NCBI GenBank assembly: GCA_947475005.1 | Contig: CANJLI010000018.1 | Coordinates: forward strand, 1-37,970 | Direction of reading: 5' to 3' | Source: Deltaproteobacteria bacterium | GTDB taxonomy: Bacteria > Bdellovibrionota_B > Oligoflexia > Oligoflexales > Bog-1112 | Length of the DNA stretch: 37,970 nucleotides | In this document: one piece after another, positions 16,313-24,665 of the stretch | Position numbering within the stretch: the first letter of the stretch is position 1 | Layout of the letters: each line of letters opens with the position of its first letter | Translations under genes and position numbers: made by a program | The notes under the pieces: model-generated | Database searches by the model: none | Seen by the model: the letters and a program-made list of their open reading frames with translations, nothing else | What the model was told of the DNA's origin: nothing

Positions 16313-19300
16313 ATGATGCGATTTTATCGACGTGTTTTCTTTGGAGGCTTGTTCCTTGGAGCCAGCTACTTTTTGCAAGCTATGACGGTTTTTGAGAATC
16401 TGTACATCGAAACTTTAGATGTTGATCGAGAGCAAAAATTTTGGACAGCGGTGTTTGAAAACGACTCAGATGCAGTGGATGCTCTCACAAAAGAGGTTGA
16501 AAATAAAGTGCCCCCTGCCCTTACGGATGCGATGCTCCTGAGCTATCAAAAGGGACTTATCTATTCGCTTACTTTTAATTATGCTCACGCTGAACATATG
16601 GGCAAATCAATTGCGCTTTTTTTGAACGAATCCGCACAGGGGACTGGCTGGAAACAAACGGGATTATTTCCTAAGTCTAACTCTCATTCTCATTCGTCGA
16701 CTCCCTTTACATGGCAAACCGGCACAGAACTAAGCGAAAAATTGGACGAAAGAATAATAAAATTCAGTGAGTATGGCACTGGCGAAGAGTGGAATGTTTG
16801 GAAAATGATGGCCCCATCTGTTGATAAGGAAAACCCCCTTTATTTTCGATCAAGTTTTAAGACCAAAACCCTTTCCGCTGCTCAACTTTCTTCGCTCAAC
16901 CCTAAAGCTCAAACATTGTTGATCGCAACGGATAATGCTATTCGATATTTGAAACGAGTGGAAGTAGAGAAAAAAACTAGAGCATATTTTAATGAAAATA
17001 AATCGTTAGTGATAGATGAGGAGTTTTTGTCCCGTGTTTTAAAGGAGATATTTTTTGCAGGTTCTACGTTTGGAAATCTTTCAGCTAGGCTTCAAGAACA
17101 GGAGTGGGAAGGAGCTGTTAACGTAAGGAGAGGGATGCTTCCATCTGATCCTCAACATCCAGTTGAAGACTATACGCATAAATTATCTCCTAGTGTTCCT
17201 TACCCGGTAACTGTTTTGGGGGTTCAGCGTGAACTTCAGTATTCTGTATGCGAACCAACAGGGCCGTCTTCATCTCATGCAGCTGTTGTTATTGGAGTGT
17301 ATTCTGGCTACAGTACTAGCTTTTTGCCAGAGGAGGTTCAGAAGGCAACATGTTTACCTAGTGCTAATATCGTTTCTATTGACCTTCGGCTGTGGGATAA
17401 AGAATCAACTATTGAACAGAATCACCAATTGGATGATCGAAAAAGTGCAAGAGATACACATTTTTCATATTTATACGCAACTTCTCTTTTTGTGGATCAT
17501 ATGAAGGAACTCTATCCGAATGCAAAAATTATCTTATATGGACAGAGTTTTGGTGGTTTTTTTATTTCTTCTTATTTGTTGCATCAATCGATGGATCCAA
17601 CGACTGTGGATGCTTCTTTTTATAACCCTGAAATGAGGGAGGCATTTATAGAGGTTTTTAAAAATGAAAAATTATCCCCTGTTTCAGGGATTATTTCTCA
17701 ATCCGGTAGTATCCATTATGTTCAAAAAATAACAGAAAAATTAGAGGAGAGTATTTTTGTAGCACCGGTTGCTTTTATATTTAATTTTGATGATGATCGT
17801 GTAACGATGGCGAAAGTAAAGCCAGCTATTCAAAAGTTGAATATGGCTAATGCCATCAACAACGTTCAGAATCAGATCGAATTTTATTTTAATCGTATGG
17901 CGGCTGAGGGTGGCCTGTCGGACGTAGAAAAAGAGGACAAACTGGGGGATTCGACGACACGTGGACATTTTAGGCGATCAGATGATTTTGCTACCATAGT
18001 TCGCTTTGTGACACGTGTTATAGATAAGAGGGGGCTTACACCTCTTGATAAAAAATTACAGAGAAGACGGGAAACCCTATATGTAAATTCAACAGGAATT
18101 TATGAAAAAATTGGTATAACAAAGAAATCCATTCAGAGATTTTTAAGTAATCAAATTTCTATTCAATATAATAAAAAAACAAAACTTAATGAAGATGATA
18201 GGAAAAAAGAAATGTATAAAGATGCCTTAGAGGGTGTCGATTTTCCATTTTTTCTTACTGCTGTTGATCTCTATTTGGAAGGAAATGTTCACCTTTTTCA
18301 AAACAATAAATCATTTGTGTCTTCGTTTTGTTCTGTTTTAGGAGGGGTGCAGAAAATAGCTTCAAAAGAGGAGATGGAAACGGTAGAAAAGGAATTGTTA
18401 CATACAGATAGTGAAGAAGATAGTTTTTATATTCGATCGATCTTGTGGGGAAAGCTACAAGCCTATATAGGGAATGATTTGCGGAATAAATGCAAATTGA
18501 AAGATGCTTCTGCTTCTGCTTCTGCTTCTGCTTCTGCTTCTGCTTCTGCTTCTGCTTCTGCTTCTGCTTCTGCTTCTGCTTCTGCTTCTGCTGTGACTCT
18601 TCCTGGTCTTTTTGAGCAATTAGTTGAACAGTTCTTTGATTTGATTCATACAGATAGGGTCATTACAAGCTATCAACGTGAAATTGATGTTTTTAAAAGG
18701 GAGTATTCTTACAGAAGGCATTTAGAAAATAATTTTGAAATTTCATATCGATTTTTTATAAATTTAACATCAACAAAAGAGCTGTGGAGTACTGCAATTC
18801 AAGGAGTGAAAAGGAGCGTGCATACGATTCATGTTTTCACACCCCCTTCTTCTGTCCTAAATCCATCTGCTGCATCTGGTGCTGTATCCGGTGCTGCATC
18901 CGGTGCTGCATCCGGTGCTGCATCCGGTGCTGCATCCGGTGCTGCATCCGGTGCTGCATCCGCTGCTGCAGCGCCGGAGGCTACCCCCTCCGTTGCTCCA
19001 AGAGTAGAACAGGTAGCCGTTACAAAGGCTCCTCCTTCTGTTGTAAGGCCGAAGCCCCCAGTTCCTTTACCTAAAGGAGTAAGATGGGCAGGTTTCAAAA
19101 ACCAAGGGACAGCCTCTTCGCTTGAGGATCCACAATGGTATTTTGGTTTTGATAAAAACGTTGCTAAACAGAAAAAAATTCGTGACAGATTATTGTTCTT
19201 GTGTGATGAGGATAAAGAAACGGTGGTTGGGTTTACAGTTATAGGTCAGTCGGGTAAGTCTCATTTTTTTCAGAACCCTGAAGCATTTGCCGAATTTATT

Positions 19301-19402
19301 AGGCATGACGTGTTGCAAACTGGTGTGAATAGTACGGAGCGTCAGCGGGAAATTCCGGATGGGCTTATGCATATATATCAGGTTGCTTGTAAACCAAAAT
19401 AA
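16313..19402 (+). CDS. Large exported alpha/beta serine hydrolase, paralog 1, with amino-acid repeat tracts
   Basis: Predicted secreted or surface serine hydrolase or peptidase of 1029 residues; the exact family is not recognised. An N-terminal signal peptide (MMRFYRRVFFGGLFLGASYFLQA) is followed by a conserved domain shared with the next gene. Then comes a hydrolase core: nucleophile elbow GQSFGG (S412), acid motif NFDDDRVTM and a late His in TTRGHF, the usual order of a Ser-Asp-His triad. Near residue 732 a run of 14 Ala-Ser pairs is encoded by GCTTCT repeats; near residue 855 a (Ser-Gly-Ala-Ala) run is encoded by 12-bp repeats. A C-terminal domain of about 110 residues is conserved in the paralog. 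The start at 16313 has GGAGG 9 bases upstream. The gene is AT-rich relative to enolase. Confidence 0.8.
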   Translation: MMRFYRRVFFGGLFLGASYFLQAMTVFENLYIETLDVDREQKFWTAVFENDSDAVDALTKEVENKVPPALTDAMLLSYQKGLIYSLTFNYAHAEHMGKSIALFLNESAQGTGWKQTGLFPKSNSHSHSSTPFTWQTGTELSEKLDERIIKFSEYGTGEEWNVWKMMAPSVDKENPLYFRSSFKTKTLSAAQLSSLNPKAQTLLIATDNAIRYLKRVEVEKKTRAYFNENKSLVIDEEFLSRVLKEIFFAGSTFGNLSARLQEQEWEGAVNVRRGMLPSDPQHPVEDYTHKLSPSVPYPVTVLGVQRELQYSVCEPTGPSSSHAAVVIGVYSGYSTSFLPEEVQKATCLPSANIVSIDLRLWDKESTIEQNHQLDDRKSARDTHFSYLYATSLFVDHMKELYPNAKIILYGQSFGGFFISSYLLHQSMDPTTVDASFYNPEMREAFIEVFKNEKLSPVSGIISQSGSIHYVQKITEKLEESIFVAPVAFIFNFDDDRVTMAKVKPAIQKLNMANAINNVQNQIEFYFNRMAAEGGLSDVEKEDKLGDSTTRGHFRRSDDFATIVRFVTRVIDKRGLTPLDKKLQRRRETLYVNSTGIYEKIGITKKSIQRFLSNQISIQYNKKTKLNEDDRKKEMYKDALEGVDFPFFLTAVDLYLEGNVHLFQNNKSFVSSFCSVLGGVQKIASKEEMETVEKELLHTDSEEDSFYIRSILWGKLQAYIGNDLRNKCKLKDASASASASASASASASASASASASASASAVTLPGLFEQLVEQFFDLIHTDRVITSYQREIDVFKREYSYRRHLENNFEISYRFFINLTSTKELWSTAIQGVKRSVHTIHVFTPPSSVLNPSAASGAVSGAASGAASGAASGAASGAASGAASAAAAPEATPSVAPRVEQVAVTKAPPSVVRPKPPVPLPKGVRWAGFKNQGTASSLEDPQWYFGFDKNVAKQKKIRDRLLFLCDEDKETVVGFTVIGQSGKSHFFQNPEAFAEFIRHDVLQTGVNSTERQREIPDGLMHIYQVACKPK
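18506..18592 (+). repeat. Hexanucleotide repeat (GCTTCT)14 inside the hydrolase gene
   Basis: Fourteen perfect GCTTCT units followed by GCT encode alternating Ala-Ser. The unit is a multiple of 3, so changes in copy number lengthen or shorten a linker without breaking the frame. The paralog has no such tract at the equivalent position (KGKEPAESF). Confidence 0.97.
18875..18970 (+). repeat. 12-bp tandem repeat (TCCGGTGCTGCA), eight units
   Basis: Eight 12-bp units encode a Ser-Gly-Ala-Ala linker; the six central units are identical and the first and last each differ. It precedes a Pro-rich segment and the C-terminal domain. The paralog has only LASASAS at this place. In-frame expansion and contraction would vary linker length. 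Confidence 0.97.
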
Positions 19403-19427
19403 AGGCAACTACGTGGGTAGTTGCCTT
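19402..19427 (+). terminator. Hairpin after the first hydrolase gene
   Basis: An 11-bp perfect stem (19402-19412 with 19417-19427) with a 4-base loop begins at the stop codon of paralog 1 and ends 17 bp before paralog 2. No T run follows, so it may attenuate or stabilise the transcript rather than end it. The core is like the hairpin at 86-101. Confidence 0.5.
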
Positions 19428-19444
19428 AAAGAGAGTGGGGGCGA

Positions 19445-22354
19445 ATGATTGGGGTATTGATTGTAGTAAAGAATCGATTTTTTCGATTCTTTCTCTTTGG
19501 CTTCTTGTTTCTTGGAAATAGCTACTCTTTGCAAGCAGCTCTGACGGAGTTTCAGAAGCTCTACCTCGAGACTTTCGATGGTGTCCCAGAAGCGGAGTTT
19601 CGTCAAAAATTTTGGACAGCTGTGTTTGAAAATGACTCAGTCGCAGTGGATGCTCTCATAACAGAGATTGAGATAAGTAGATCCAAAGCCCCCTCTCAGC
19701 ATAAGGATGCGGCACGCAGAAGTTATCAAAAGGGATTGATCTATGCGAGTACTTTTTATCCTTCTGGCTCTTTAGTCACATCAATTATGGATCTCTTGAA
19801 ACGAGGCGACGGGGCTCGCTGGAAAAAAATGGGACTATTTACCCCTCTAAATCCTTGGAAAGTTGAAGCGCAACCCGATAATGTCACAAAAAAAATATCA
19901 AAATTCATGAAATTATATGATGATAATATGGCAGAGTGGCCTTTTTGGATTCTGATGAACGTACCTCCTGATGTTGATGTCCTTCATTTTTCCTTAGGTG
20001 TTAAGATAAAAAGCGATTTTTCTCTTATTCAACAATATGCGGTGAGCTCAAAATCTCAAGTACTTCTTGTCGCAACGAATTTAGCATGTAAATATTTCAA
20101 ACGAGTTGAGGTCGAATCAAAGATTCGTGAATTTTTTCGAAACAATAGCGAATTACAGATGGATGAAGAGTTTCTTAGTCGTGTTTTAAGTCAGATCTAT
20201 CTTCCGGGTTCTTTATTTGAAAAATTTTCAGATCGGCTTCAAAAACAGGAGTGGGAGGGAGCTGCCTCTGATATTGTCAGGCTGCAATTGCCTGCTGATA
20301 AGAATCAACTATCGGTTGATCCGAGTGCATATGAATATTTTTCTGGTCGTTATCAAGTAACTGTTTTTACAGATTCTCATGACCTTACTTATTCTGTGTG
20401 TGAACCGGGTGGGGGGAGCTATCAAGCAGTTGTCATTGATGTATACAGTGGATATAGTGCTGACTTTCGTCCGAATAGTTTACCAGCAGCAAAATGTTTA
20501 CCCAATAGTAACATTGTTTCTATTTCCCTTCAGTTGTGGGATAAAGAATCAACTATTTTACAGAGTGAGCAACTGGACAATCCAAAAAATGCAAGAGATA
20601 CACATTTCTCCTACTTATATGCGACTTCTCTTTTCGTAAATCACATGAAGAAATTTTATCCGAATGCAAAAATTCTCTTATCTGGAGGGAGTTTTGGTGG
20701 TTTTTTTGTTTCTTCTTATCTGTTGTTTCAATCTATGGATCCAGATATTGTGGATGCCTCTTTTTATCATCCTGAAATGAAGTCGGCTTTTAAAAGTGTT
20801 TTTAAAGATGAGAAAATAACGCCAGTTGCAGGGATTATTTCTCAATCCGGTTCTATCTATCGTTTGCAAAAAATAACAGGAAAATTAGAGGAGAGTATTT
20901 TTGTGGCGCCGGCGGCTTTTATATTTAATTTTGATGATGATCGTGTAACGATGGAGAGAGTAAAGCCATTCATTGAAAAATTGAATATGACAAATGCTGC
21001 TAATGAATTTTGGAATCAGATCGAATTTTATTTTAATCGTGTTGCGGCTGCAGGTGGATTTTCGGATATCGGAGAAACAGATAAGCTCGCGACAACAACG
21101 ACTCGTGGGCATTTTCATTTATCAAAAAATGATGATACCATGGTGAGATTTGTGAATCGTCTTATAGATAAAAGAGGCCTTACACCTCTTGATAAGAAAT
21201 TACAGACAAGACGAAAAAACCTATATGTAAGTCAATTAGACGAAGTTTATAAAAAAATTGGAATAACAAAGAAAAACATTCAAAGATTTTTAAGTAATCA
21301 AATTTCTATTCAATATGAATATGAAACAGAAGCGTTAACTAAATCTAACAGTAAAAGCAAAAAAGAAATTAATGAAAGAGCCTTAGAGCACATTGACCTT
21401 CCGTATTTTCTTACTGCGATCGATCTTTATCTAGAAGGAAATGCTCCTCTTTTTGTGCACAATCAATTGTTCGCACCTATGTTTTGTTCTGTCTTGGGAG
21501 ACTTGCAACAAAAAAAATTAAAAGAGGAGCGGCAAACAGTAGTCGATCAATTGTTACATTCAGATAGTAAAGGCGAAAATTTTTATATCCGATCTCTCTT
21601 GTTGGATAAGCTGGAAGCCTATGAAAAAAGTGCACCTGCAAAATGTAAATTGCAAAAAGGAAAAGAACCAGCGGAGTCTTTTTCAGTTCTTTTCGGCCTA
21701 TTGGTTGAGCAGTTGTTTGATTTGATTCAATCAGATAAATCTATTGCAAACTATAAAGACGAAATTGATAAGTTTCAGCATGAGCCTTCGTACAGAGGAA
21801 ATTTAGAAAACAATTTTGAAATTTCCTATCGATTTTTTATAAAGTTAACATCGACAAAAGAGCTGTGGAGTACAGCAATTCAAGGTGTGAAAGAGAGAGT
21901 GCATACGATTCATGCTCTCTCCCCCTCTCCTTCTGTTCCAAAGCCATCTCTTGCTTCTGCTTCTGCTTCAAAAGTAGAGCAGGTGGCTGTAGTAAATGCT
22001 CCTCCTGATCTTTTAAAGCCGAAGCCCCCCGCTCCGTTACCTGAAGGAGTAAAATGGGTTTCCTTAAATAAAGGGGCAACCTCTTCGCTAGGGGATGGGG
22101 TCTTGTACGTAAATTTTAGGGAAGACAATTTTAAAATTAAAACAATTAGTAAGAATTTATTGGAGGTTTGTGAGGATGAAGAAGAGATGGCTGGGTTTAT
22201 AGTTTTAGATATTTTTAATAAATCGCATTATTTTCAGAATCTTAACTCATTTGCTGAATTTATTCAAGCTCGTCCTTTCGGTGAGTATCAGCGCGAAATT
22301 CCAGATAGTCTCATGTTTGCATCTCAGGTTGGTTGTAAACCAAAAGCAAAATAA
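19445..22354 (+). CDS. Large exported alpha/beta serine hydrolase, paralog 2
   Basis: A 969-residue tandem paralog of the preceding gene, alignable almost throughout. It has a signal peptide (FFRFFLFGFLFLGNSYSLQA), nucleophile elbow GGSFGG (S416), acid motif NFDDDRVTM and a late His in TTRGHF, then the same helical middle region (KKNIQRFLSNQISIQYE) and the same C-terminal domain ending QVGCKPKAK. It lacks the long Ala-Ser and Ser-Gly-Ala-Ala tracts of its neighbour. The substrate is unknown; the exported location and size suggest a surface or secreted peptidase or lipase. The start at ATG 19445 has only a weak GGGGGCG upstream. It lies 42 bp after paralog 1, probably in the same transcript. 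Confidence 0.8.
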   Translation: MIGVLIVVKNRFFRFFLFGFLFLGNSYSLQAALTEFQKLYLETFDGVPEAEFRQKFWTAVFENDSVAVDALITEIEISRSKAPSQHKDAARRSYQKGLIYASTFYPSGSLVTSIMDLLKRGDGARWKKMGLFTPLNPWKVEAQPDNVTKKISKFMKLYDDNMAEWPFWILMNVPPDVDVLHFSLGVKIKSDFSLIQQYAVSSKSQVLLVATNLACKYFKRVEVESKIREFFRNNSELQMDEEFLSRVLSQIYLPGSLFEKFSDRLQKQEWEGAASDIVRLQLPADKNQLSVDPSAYEYFSGRYQVTVFTDSHDLTYSVCEPGGGSYQAVVIDVYSGYSADFRPNSLPAAKCLPNSNIVSISLQLWDKESTILQSEQLDNPKNARDTHFSYLYATSLFVNHMKKFYPNAKILLSGGSFGGFFVSSYLLFQSMDPDIVDASFYHPEMKSAFKSVFKDEKITPVAGIISQSGSIYRLQKITGKLEESIFVAPAAFIFNFDDDRVTMERVKPFIEKLNMTNAANEFWNQIEFYFNRVAAAGGFSDIGETDKLATTTTRGHFHLSKNDDTMVRFVNRLIDKRGLTPLDKKLQTRRKNLYVSQLDEVYKKIGITKKNIQRFLSNQISIQYEYETEALTKSNSKSKKEINERALEHIDLPYFLTAIDLYLEGNAPLFVHNQLFAPMFCSVLGDLQQKKLKEERQTVVDQLLHSDSKGENFYIRSLLLDKLEAYEKSAPAKCKLQKGKEPAESFSVLFGLLVEQLFDLIQSDKSIANYKDEIDKFQHEPSYRGNLENNFEISYRFFIKLTSTKELWSTAIQGVKERVHTIHALSPSPSVPKPSLASASASKVEQVAVVNAPPDLLKPKPPAPLPEGVKWVSLNKGATSSLGDGVLYVNFREDNFKIKTISKNLLEVCEDEEEMAGFIVLDIFNKSHYFQNLNSFAEFIQARPFGEYQREIPDSLMFASQVGCKPKAK

Positions 22355-22393
22355 CCGCCTTACTGCGAGCCAAATTTTAAAAGCATTGTCCCA

Positions 22394-22448
22394 TGGTATA
22401 ATCGCGAGATCAATACCCTCATTTGGGAGGGTGAGCCTGTGGTATAAT
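22394..22448 (+). promoter_or_regulatory. Two extended -10 elements before the cytochrome cluster
   Basis: TGGTATAAT occurs at 22394-22402 and again at 22440-22448. Both are exact extended -10 matches. The second lies where homologous copies have their start codon region and may have arisen with the small insertion there. Between them ACCCTC..GAGGGT can pair as a short hairpin. They could drive the heme lipoprotein genes downstream. Confidence 0.45.
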
Positions 22449-22462
22449 TCATACTTGGGTTT

Positions 22463-22972
22463 TTGGTTTCTTTTTATATTGGCAGTTGCTCCAGTGGGGG
22501 CGGCGATGCCTCTTCTACGCCTAGTGTGGCTGAAGCACATGTTGCTGCTGAGGATGCAGGTGCTGCTTTATCCATTCCCACAAATTCTCAGGCAAAAACT
22601 GGTACTCATTCAGATACTCCCATTACGGATGGGGGTTCTTCTATCACGAATTCCAACACGGATACGCAGCCTCCTCCTCCGGCTGTCGTCGTGCCTTCAG
22701 TCACGGTCTCCGCTCCAGCTCTTACCTACACACACGACATTGTGCCTATTATCAATGCAAACTGTAAGGCATGTCACAATACGGGTAGCCGGGATCTTTC
22801 TTCCTATAGCGCTATCATGAAATTTGTTAGCGCAAACAATTCTGCAGCCAGCCTCTTATACCAACGAGTCAAACAACCTGGTGGTGGTAACCTGCCGCAG
22901 GGTAGCCACCCTCTTTCATCAATCAATCAAACTACCATCAAAAAATGGATTGACACCGGTGCTCGCCAGTAG
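22463..22972 (+). pseudogene. Decayed mono-heme c-type cytochrome lipoprotein (first of four)
   Basis: The body matches the three following genes: lipobox IGSC, a long Ser/Thr/Pro-rich linker, heme motif CKACH, then DLSSYSAIMKFV and the C-terminal TIKKWIDTGA. Two defects are visible. First, where the others begin ATGTGG, this copy reads CTGTGG, and a net 2-base insertion shifts the frame, leaving only about 8 residues before the lipobox Cys from a TTG at 22463. Second, the Met-Pro that supplies the distal heme ligand in the others is Leu-Pro here (GGNLPQG). It is probably a pseudogene or a copy with altered export and heme chemistry. Confidence 0.6.
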
Positions 22973-23070
22973 AGACATCTTGATCTGGGGCCACCGTACC
23001 AGGGCGTGTAGTTGGACATGTGTGCTCGGAATGCTAGAATAAAGAAACCGTCCTTTACGTAGGAGAGCAT

Positions 23071-23487
23071 ATGTGGAACCTGATCCTTGGATTATTGGTT
23101 TCGTTTTATATCGGAAGTTGTTCCAATGATAGCGGATCTTCCTCTGCCGCTGCCGTTGCAACTACAACCTCTGTCACCGACACGACTACGACGACCTCTG
23201 TCACCGAAACCACCACGACCACAACCACAACCCTTACCTATGCTCACGACATTGCGCCCATTCTAAGCTCGCATTGCATGACGTGTCATAATGGCCCAGA
23301 TTCTTCTAGTCACATCGATCTTTCCACCTACAGTTCGATGATGATATTTGTCACAGCAAATGATTCTGCAAACAGTGTCCTCTATCAGCAGGTAAATACG
23401 AATGCCATGCCCCTGGGCGGCCCCGCTCTCTCCGCTGCAAATAAAACTAAGATTCAAAATTGGATCGATGCAGGTGCTGACGAGTAG
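23071..23487 (+). CDS. Mono-heme c-type cytochrome lipoprotein (second of four)
   Basis: A 138-residue lipoprotein with signal and lipobox (MWNLILGLLVSFYIGSCS), a Thr-rich linker (TTTTTSVTETTTTT) and a compact cytochrome c domain. CMTCH would bind heme covalently and the Met of NAMPLGG is the likely distal ligand. After maturation it would be lipid-anchored on the periplasmic side of a membrane and carry electrons (inference). AGGAGAG lies 3 bases upstream of the ATG, a leader shared with the next two genes. The redox partner is not visible in this window, and no cytochrome maturation genes are nearby. Confidence 0.85.
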   Translation: MWNLILGLLVSFYIGSCSNDSGSSSAAAVATTTSVTDTTTTTSVTETTTTTTTTLTYAHDIAPILSSHCMTCHNGPDSSSHIDLSTYSSMMIFVTANDSANSVLYQQVNTNAMPLGGPALSAANKTKIQNWIDAGADE

Positions 23488-23522
23488 GAAATAGAAACTG
23501 TACGTTACTGAGGAGAGAGCGT

Positions 23523-23951
23523 ATGTGGAAATGGAGGCTTGGGTTGTTGATTCCTGTTTTCATCGGTGGGTGCTCAAAAGGAGGATCCAGTTCTTCTGAT
23601 GCACCTACACCTACAACGGGGAGCCCGGCTCTAGGTGTGCTTTCTACGGTCCCGATTCCAACCTATACGACAGACATTGTTCCAATCTTACAGGCCAATT
23701 GCACGGGGTGTCATGCGCTCAAGATGGCGGGTATTGCTGTGGCACGACCAAGAGGTTGGGATTATTCGCCTAGCCCTGATCTTTCTTCTTACAAGGCTTT
23801 GATGGTGTTTGTTAGCCCTGGCGACGCTGCAAGCAGTTCCCTTTATAAGCAGGTGCAGAGCGGTCTTATGCCACGGGGGGGTGGCCCGCCTCTGTCTGTG
23901 GCGGATCAAACCACGATCAAAAACTGGATCAATGCGGGTGCTGAAGAATAG
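23523..23951 (+). CDS. Mono-heme c-type cytochrome lipoprotein (third of four)
   Basis: A 142-residue product with lipobox FIGGCS, linker GGSSSSDAPTPTTG nearly identical to the fourth copy, heme motif CTGCH and likely distal Met in GLMPRGG. Between the heme motif and the DLSSY segment it has about 15 extra residues (KMAGIAVARPRGWDY) not found in the other copies, which would enlarge a loop near the heme. The ATG at 23523 follows GAGGAGAG. The gene sits 35 bp after the second copy. The conserved tail TIKNWINAGAEE is shared by the set. Confidence 0.85.
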   Translation: MWKWRLGLLIPVFIGGCSKGGSSSSDAPTPTTGSPALGVLSTVPIPTYTTDIVPILQANCTGCHALKMAGIAVARPRGWDYSPSPDLSSYKALMVFVSPGDAASSSLYKQVQSGLMPRGGGPPLSVADQTTIKNWINAGAEE

Positions 23952-23999
23952 GTGTTAAGCTTGGGAAGCCGTACTTTACCTTTATGTAGGAGAGGGTGT

Positions 24000-24419
24000 A
24001 TGTGGAAACTGATGCTTGGATTGTTGATTGCTTTGTTCATCGGAGGCTGTTCAAAAGGAGGATCCAGTTCTTCTGATGCGCCTACACCTACAACTGAAAA
24101 TCCGGCTCTAGGCGCGCTTCCTCCTGCAGTCGATTCAGGCGTGCTTTCTACTGTCTCGATCCCAAGCTATGCAACAGACATCACCCCCATTCTAAATGCA
24201 AAATGTGCGAGCTGCCATAGGGGGGTATCCTCTTCAAGTAAACGCGATCTTTCTTCCTATAGCGCTGTAATGAAGTTTGTCACAGCAGGCAATTCTGCAA
24301 GCAGCGTCCTCTATCAGAGGGTGGAGAGCGGTGCCATGCCGCCCCAGGGCAGCCCTGCGTTGTCTCTAGTGGAGAACGCCACGATTAAAAACTGGATTGA
24401 TTCTGGTGCTCACCAGTAG
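24000..24419 (+). CDS. Mono-heme c-type cytochrome lipoprotein (fourth of four)
   Basis: A 139-residue product, MWKLMLGLLIALFIGGCS followed by an Ser/Pro-rich linker, heme motif CASCH and Met in GAMPPQG, the classical MPP distal-ligand setting. The first 35 codons share almost the same DNA as the third copy (GGAGGATCCAGTTCTTCTGA), showing recent duplication. An earlier in-frame start at 23952 is rejected because the ATG at 24000 carries AGGAGAG and aligns with the paralogs. It is followed by a long imperfect hairpin that may end the cluster transcript. Confidence 0.87.
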   Translation: MWKLMLGLLIALFIGGCSKGGSSSSDAPTPTTENPALGALPPAVDSGVLSTVSIPSYATDITPILNAKCASCHRGVSSSSKRDLSSYSAVMKFVTAGNSASSVLYQRVESGAMPPQGSPALSLVENATIKNWIDSGAHQ

Positions 24420-24430
24420 GTGAGCTACTT

Positions 24431-24492
24431 CATCATCCCTCGATGGCGGCTTCGTAGGGCAGTGGCTATGCTGCCTTGGTAGGACGATGATG
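24431..24492. terminator. Imperfect hairpin after the cytochrome cluster
   Basis: CATCATC (24431-24437) pairs with GATGATG (24486-24492) and GGCAG (24458-24462) with CTGCC (24471-24475). The layout, including GGCT..GCTGCCTTGG, is reminiscent of a degenerate cloverleaf repeat. No T run follows, so its role as a terminator is tentative. Confidence 0.35.
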
Positions 24493-24604
24493 CCAAATCC
24501 ATCAGTTCAAAAACTTTTTCTCCGCTCATTCCGGAATCGCCAAATAATCCCGCTTGAATCAAATTAAACTGTTTCTACCGATCTAACATACGGTCTTTTT
24601 TTGC

Positions 24605-24633
24605 TTGCATATAGTTGTCTAGACAACTATATT
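24605..24633 (+). promoter_or_regulatory. MarR promoter with operator palindrome in the spacer
   Basis: TTGCAT (24605-24610), a 17-bp spacer and TATATT (24628-24633) form a good promoter. A perfect 24-bp palindrome centred on TCTAGA (24609-24632, core TAGTTGTCTAGACAACTA) fills the whole spacer and overlaps both hexamers. Such TTGTCTAGACAA palindromes are typical sites for MarR-family dimers. The MarR gene starts 33 bases downstream, so autorepression by blocking RNA polymerase is the natural reading. Confidence 0.8.
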
Positions 24634-24665
24634 GTGCCCGATGTGATGTGCAAAAGGGAGGCGGT

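Noticed and set aside
18784..19074. Cysteine-rich repeat peptide (Cys-Cys-Ile-Arg repeats) in another frame across the 12-bp array
   Set aside because: Any 12-bp repeat gives a repetitive peptide in all frames; the hydrolase frame is supported by its paralog.
18829..19098. Minus-strand Ala-Pro-Asp repeat open frame opposite the hydrolase gene
   Set aside because: Shadow of the same tandem repeat, with no ribosome site or homology.
24609..24632. Transposon end or attachment site
   Set aside because: The palindrome is better explained as the MarR operator, because it fits exactly between -35 and -10 of the regulator's promoter.
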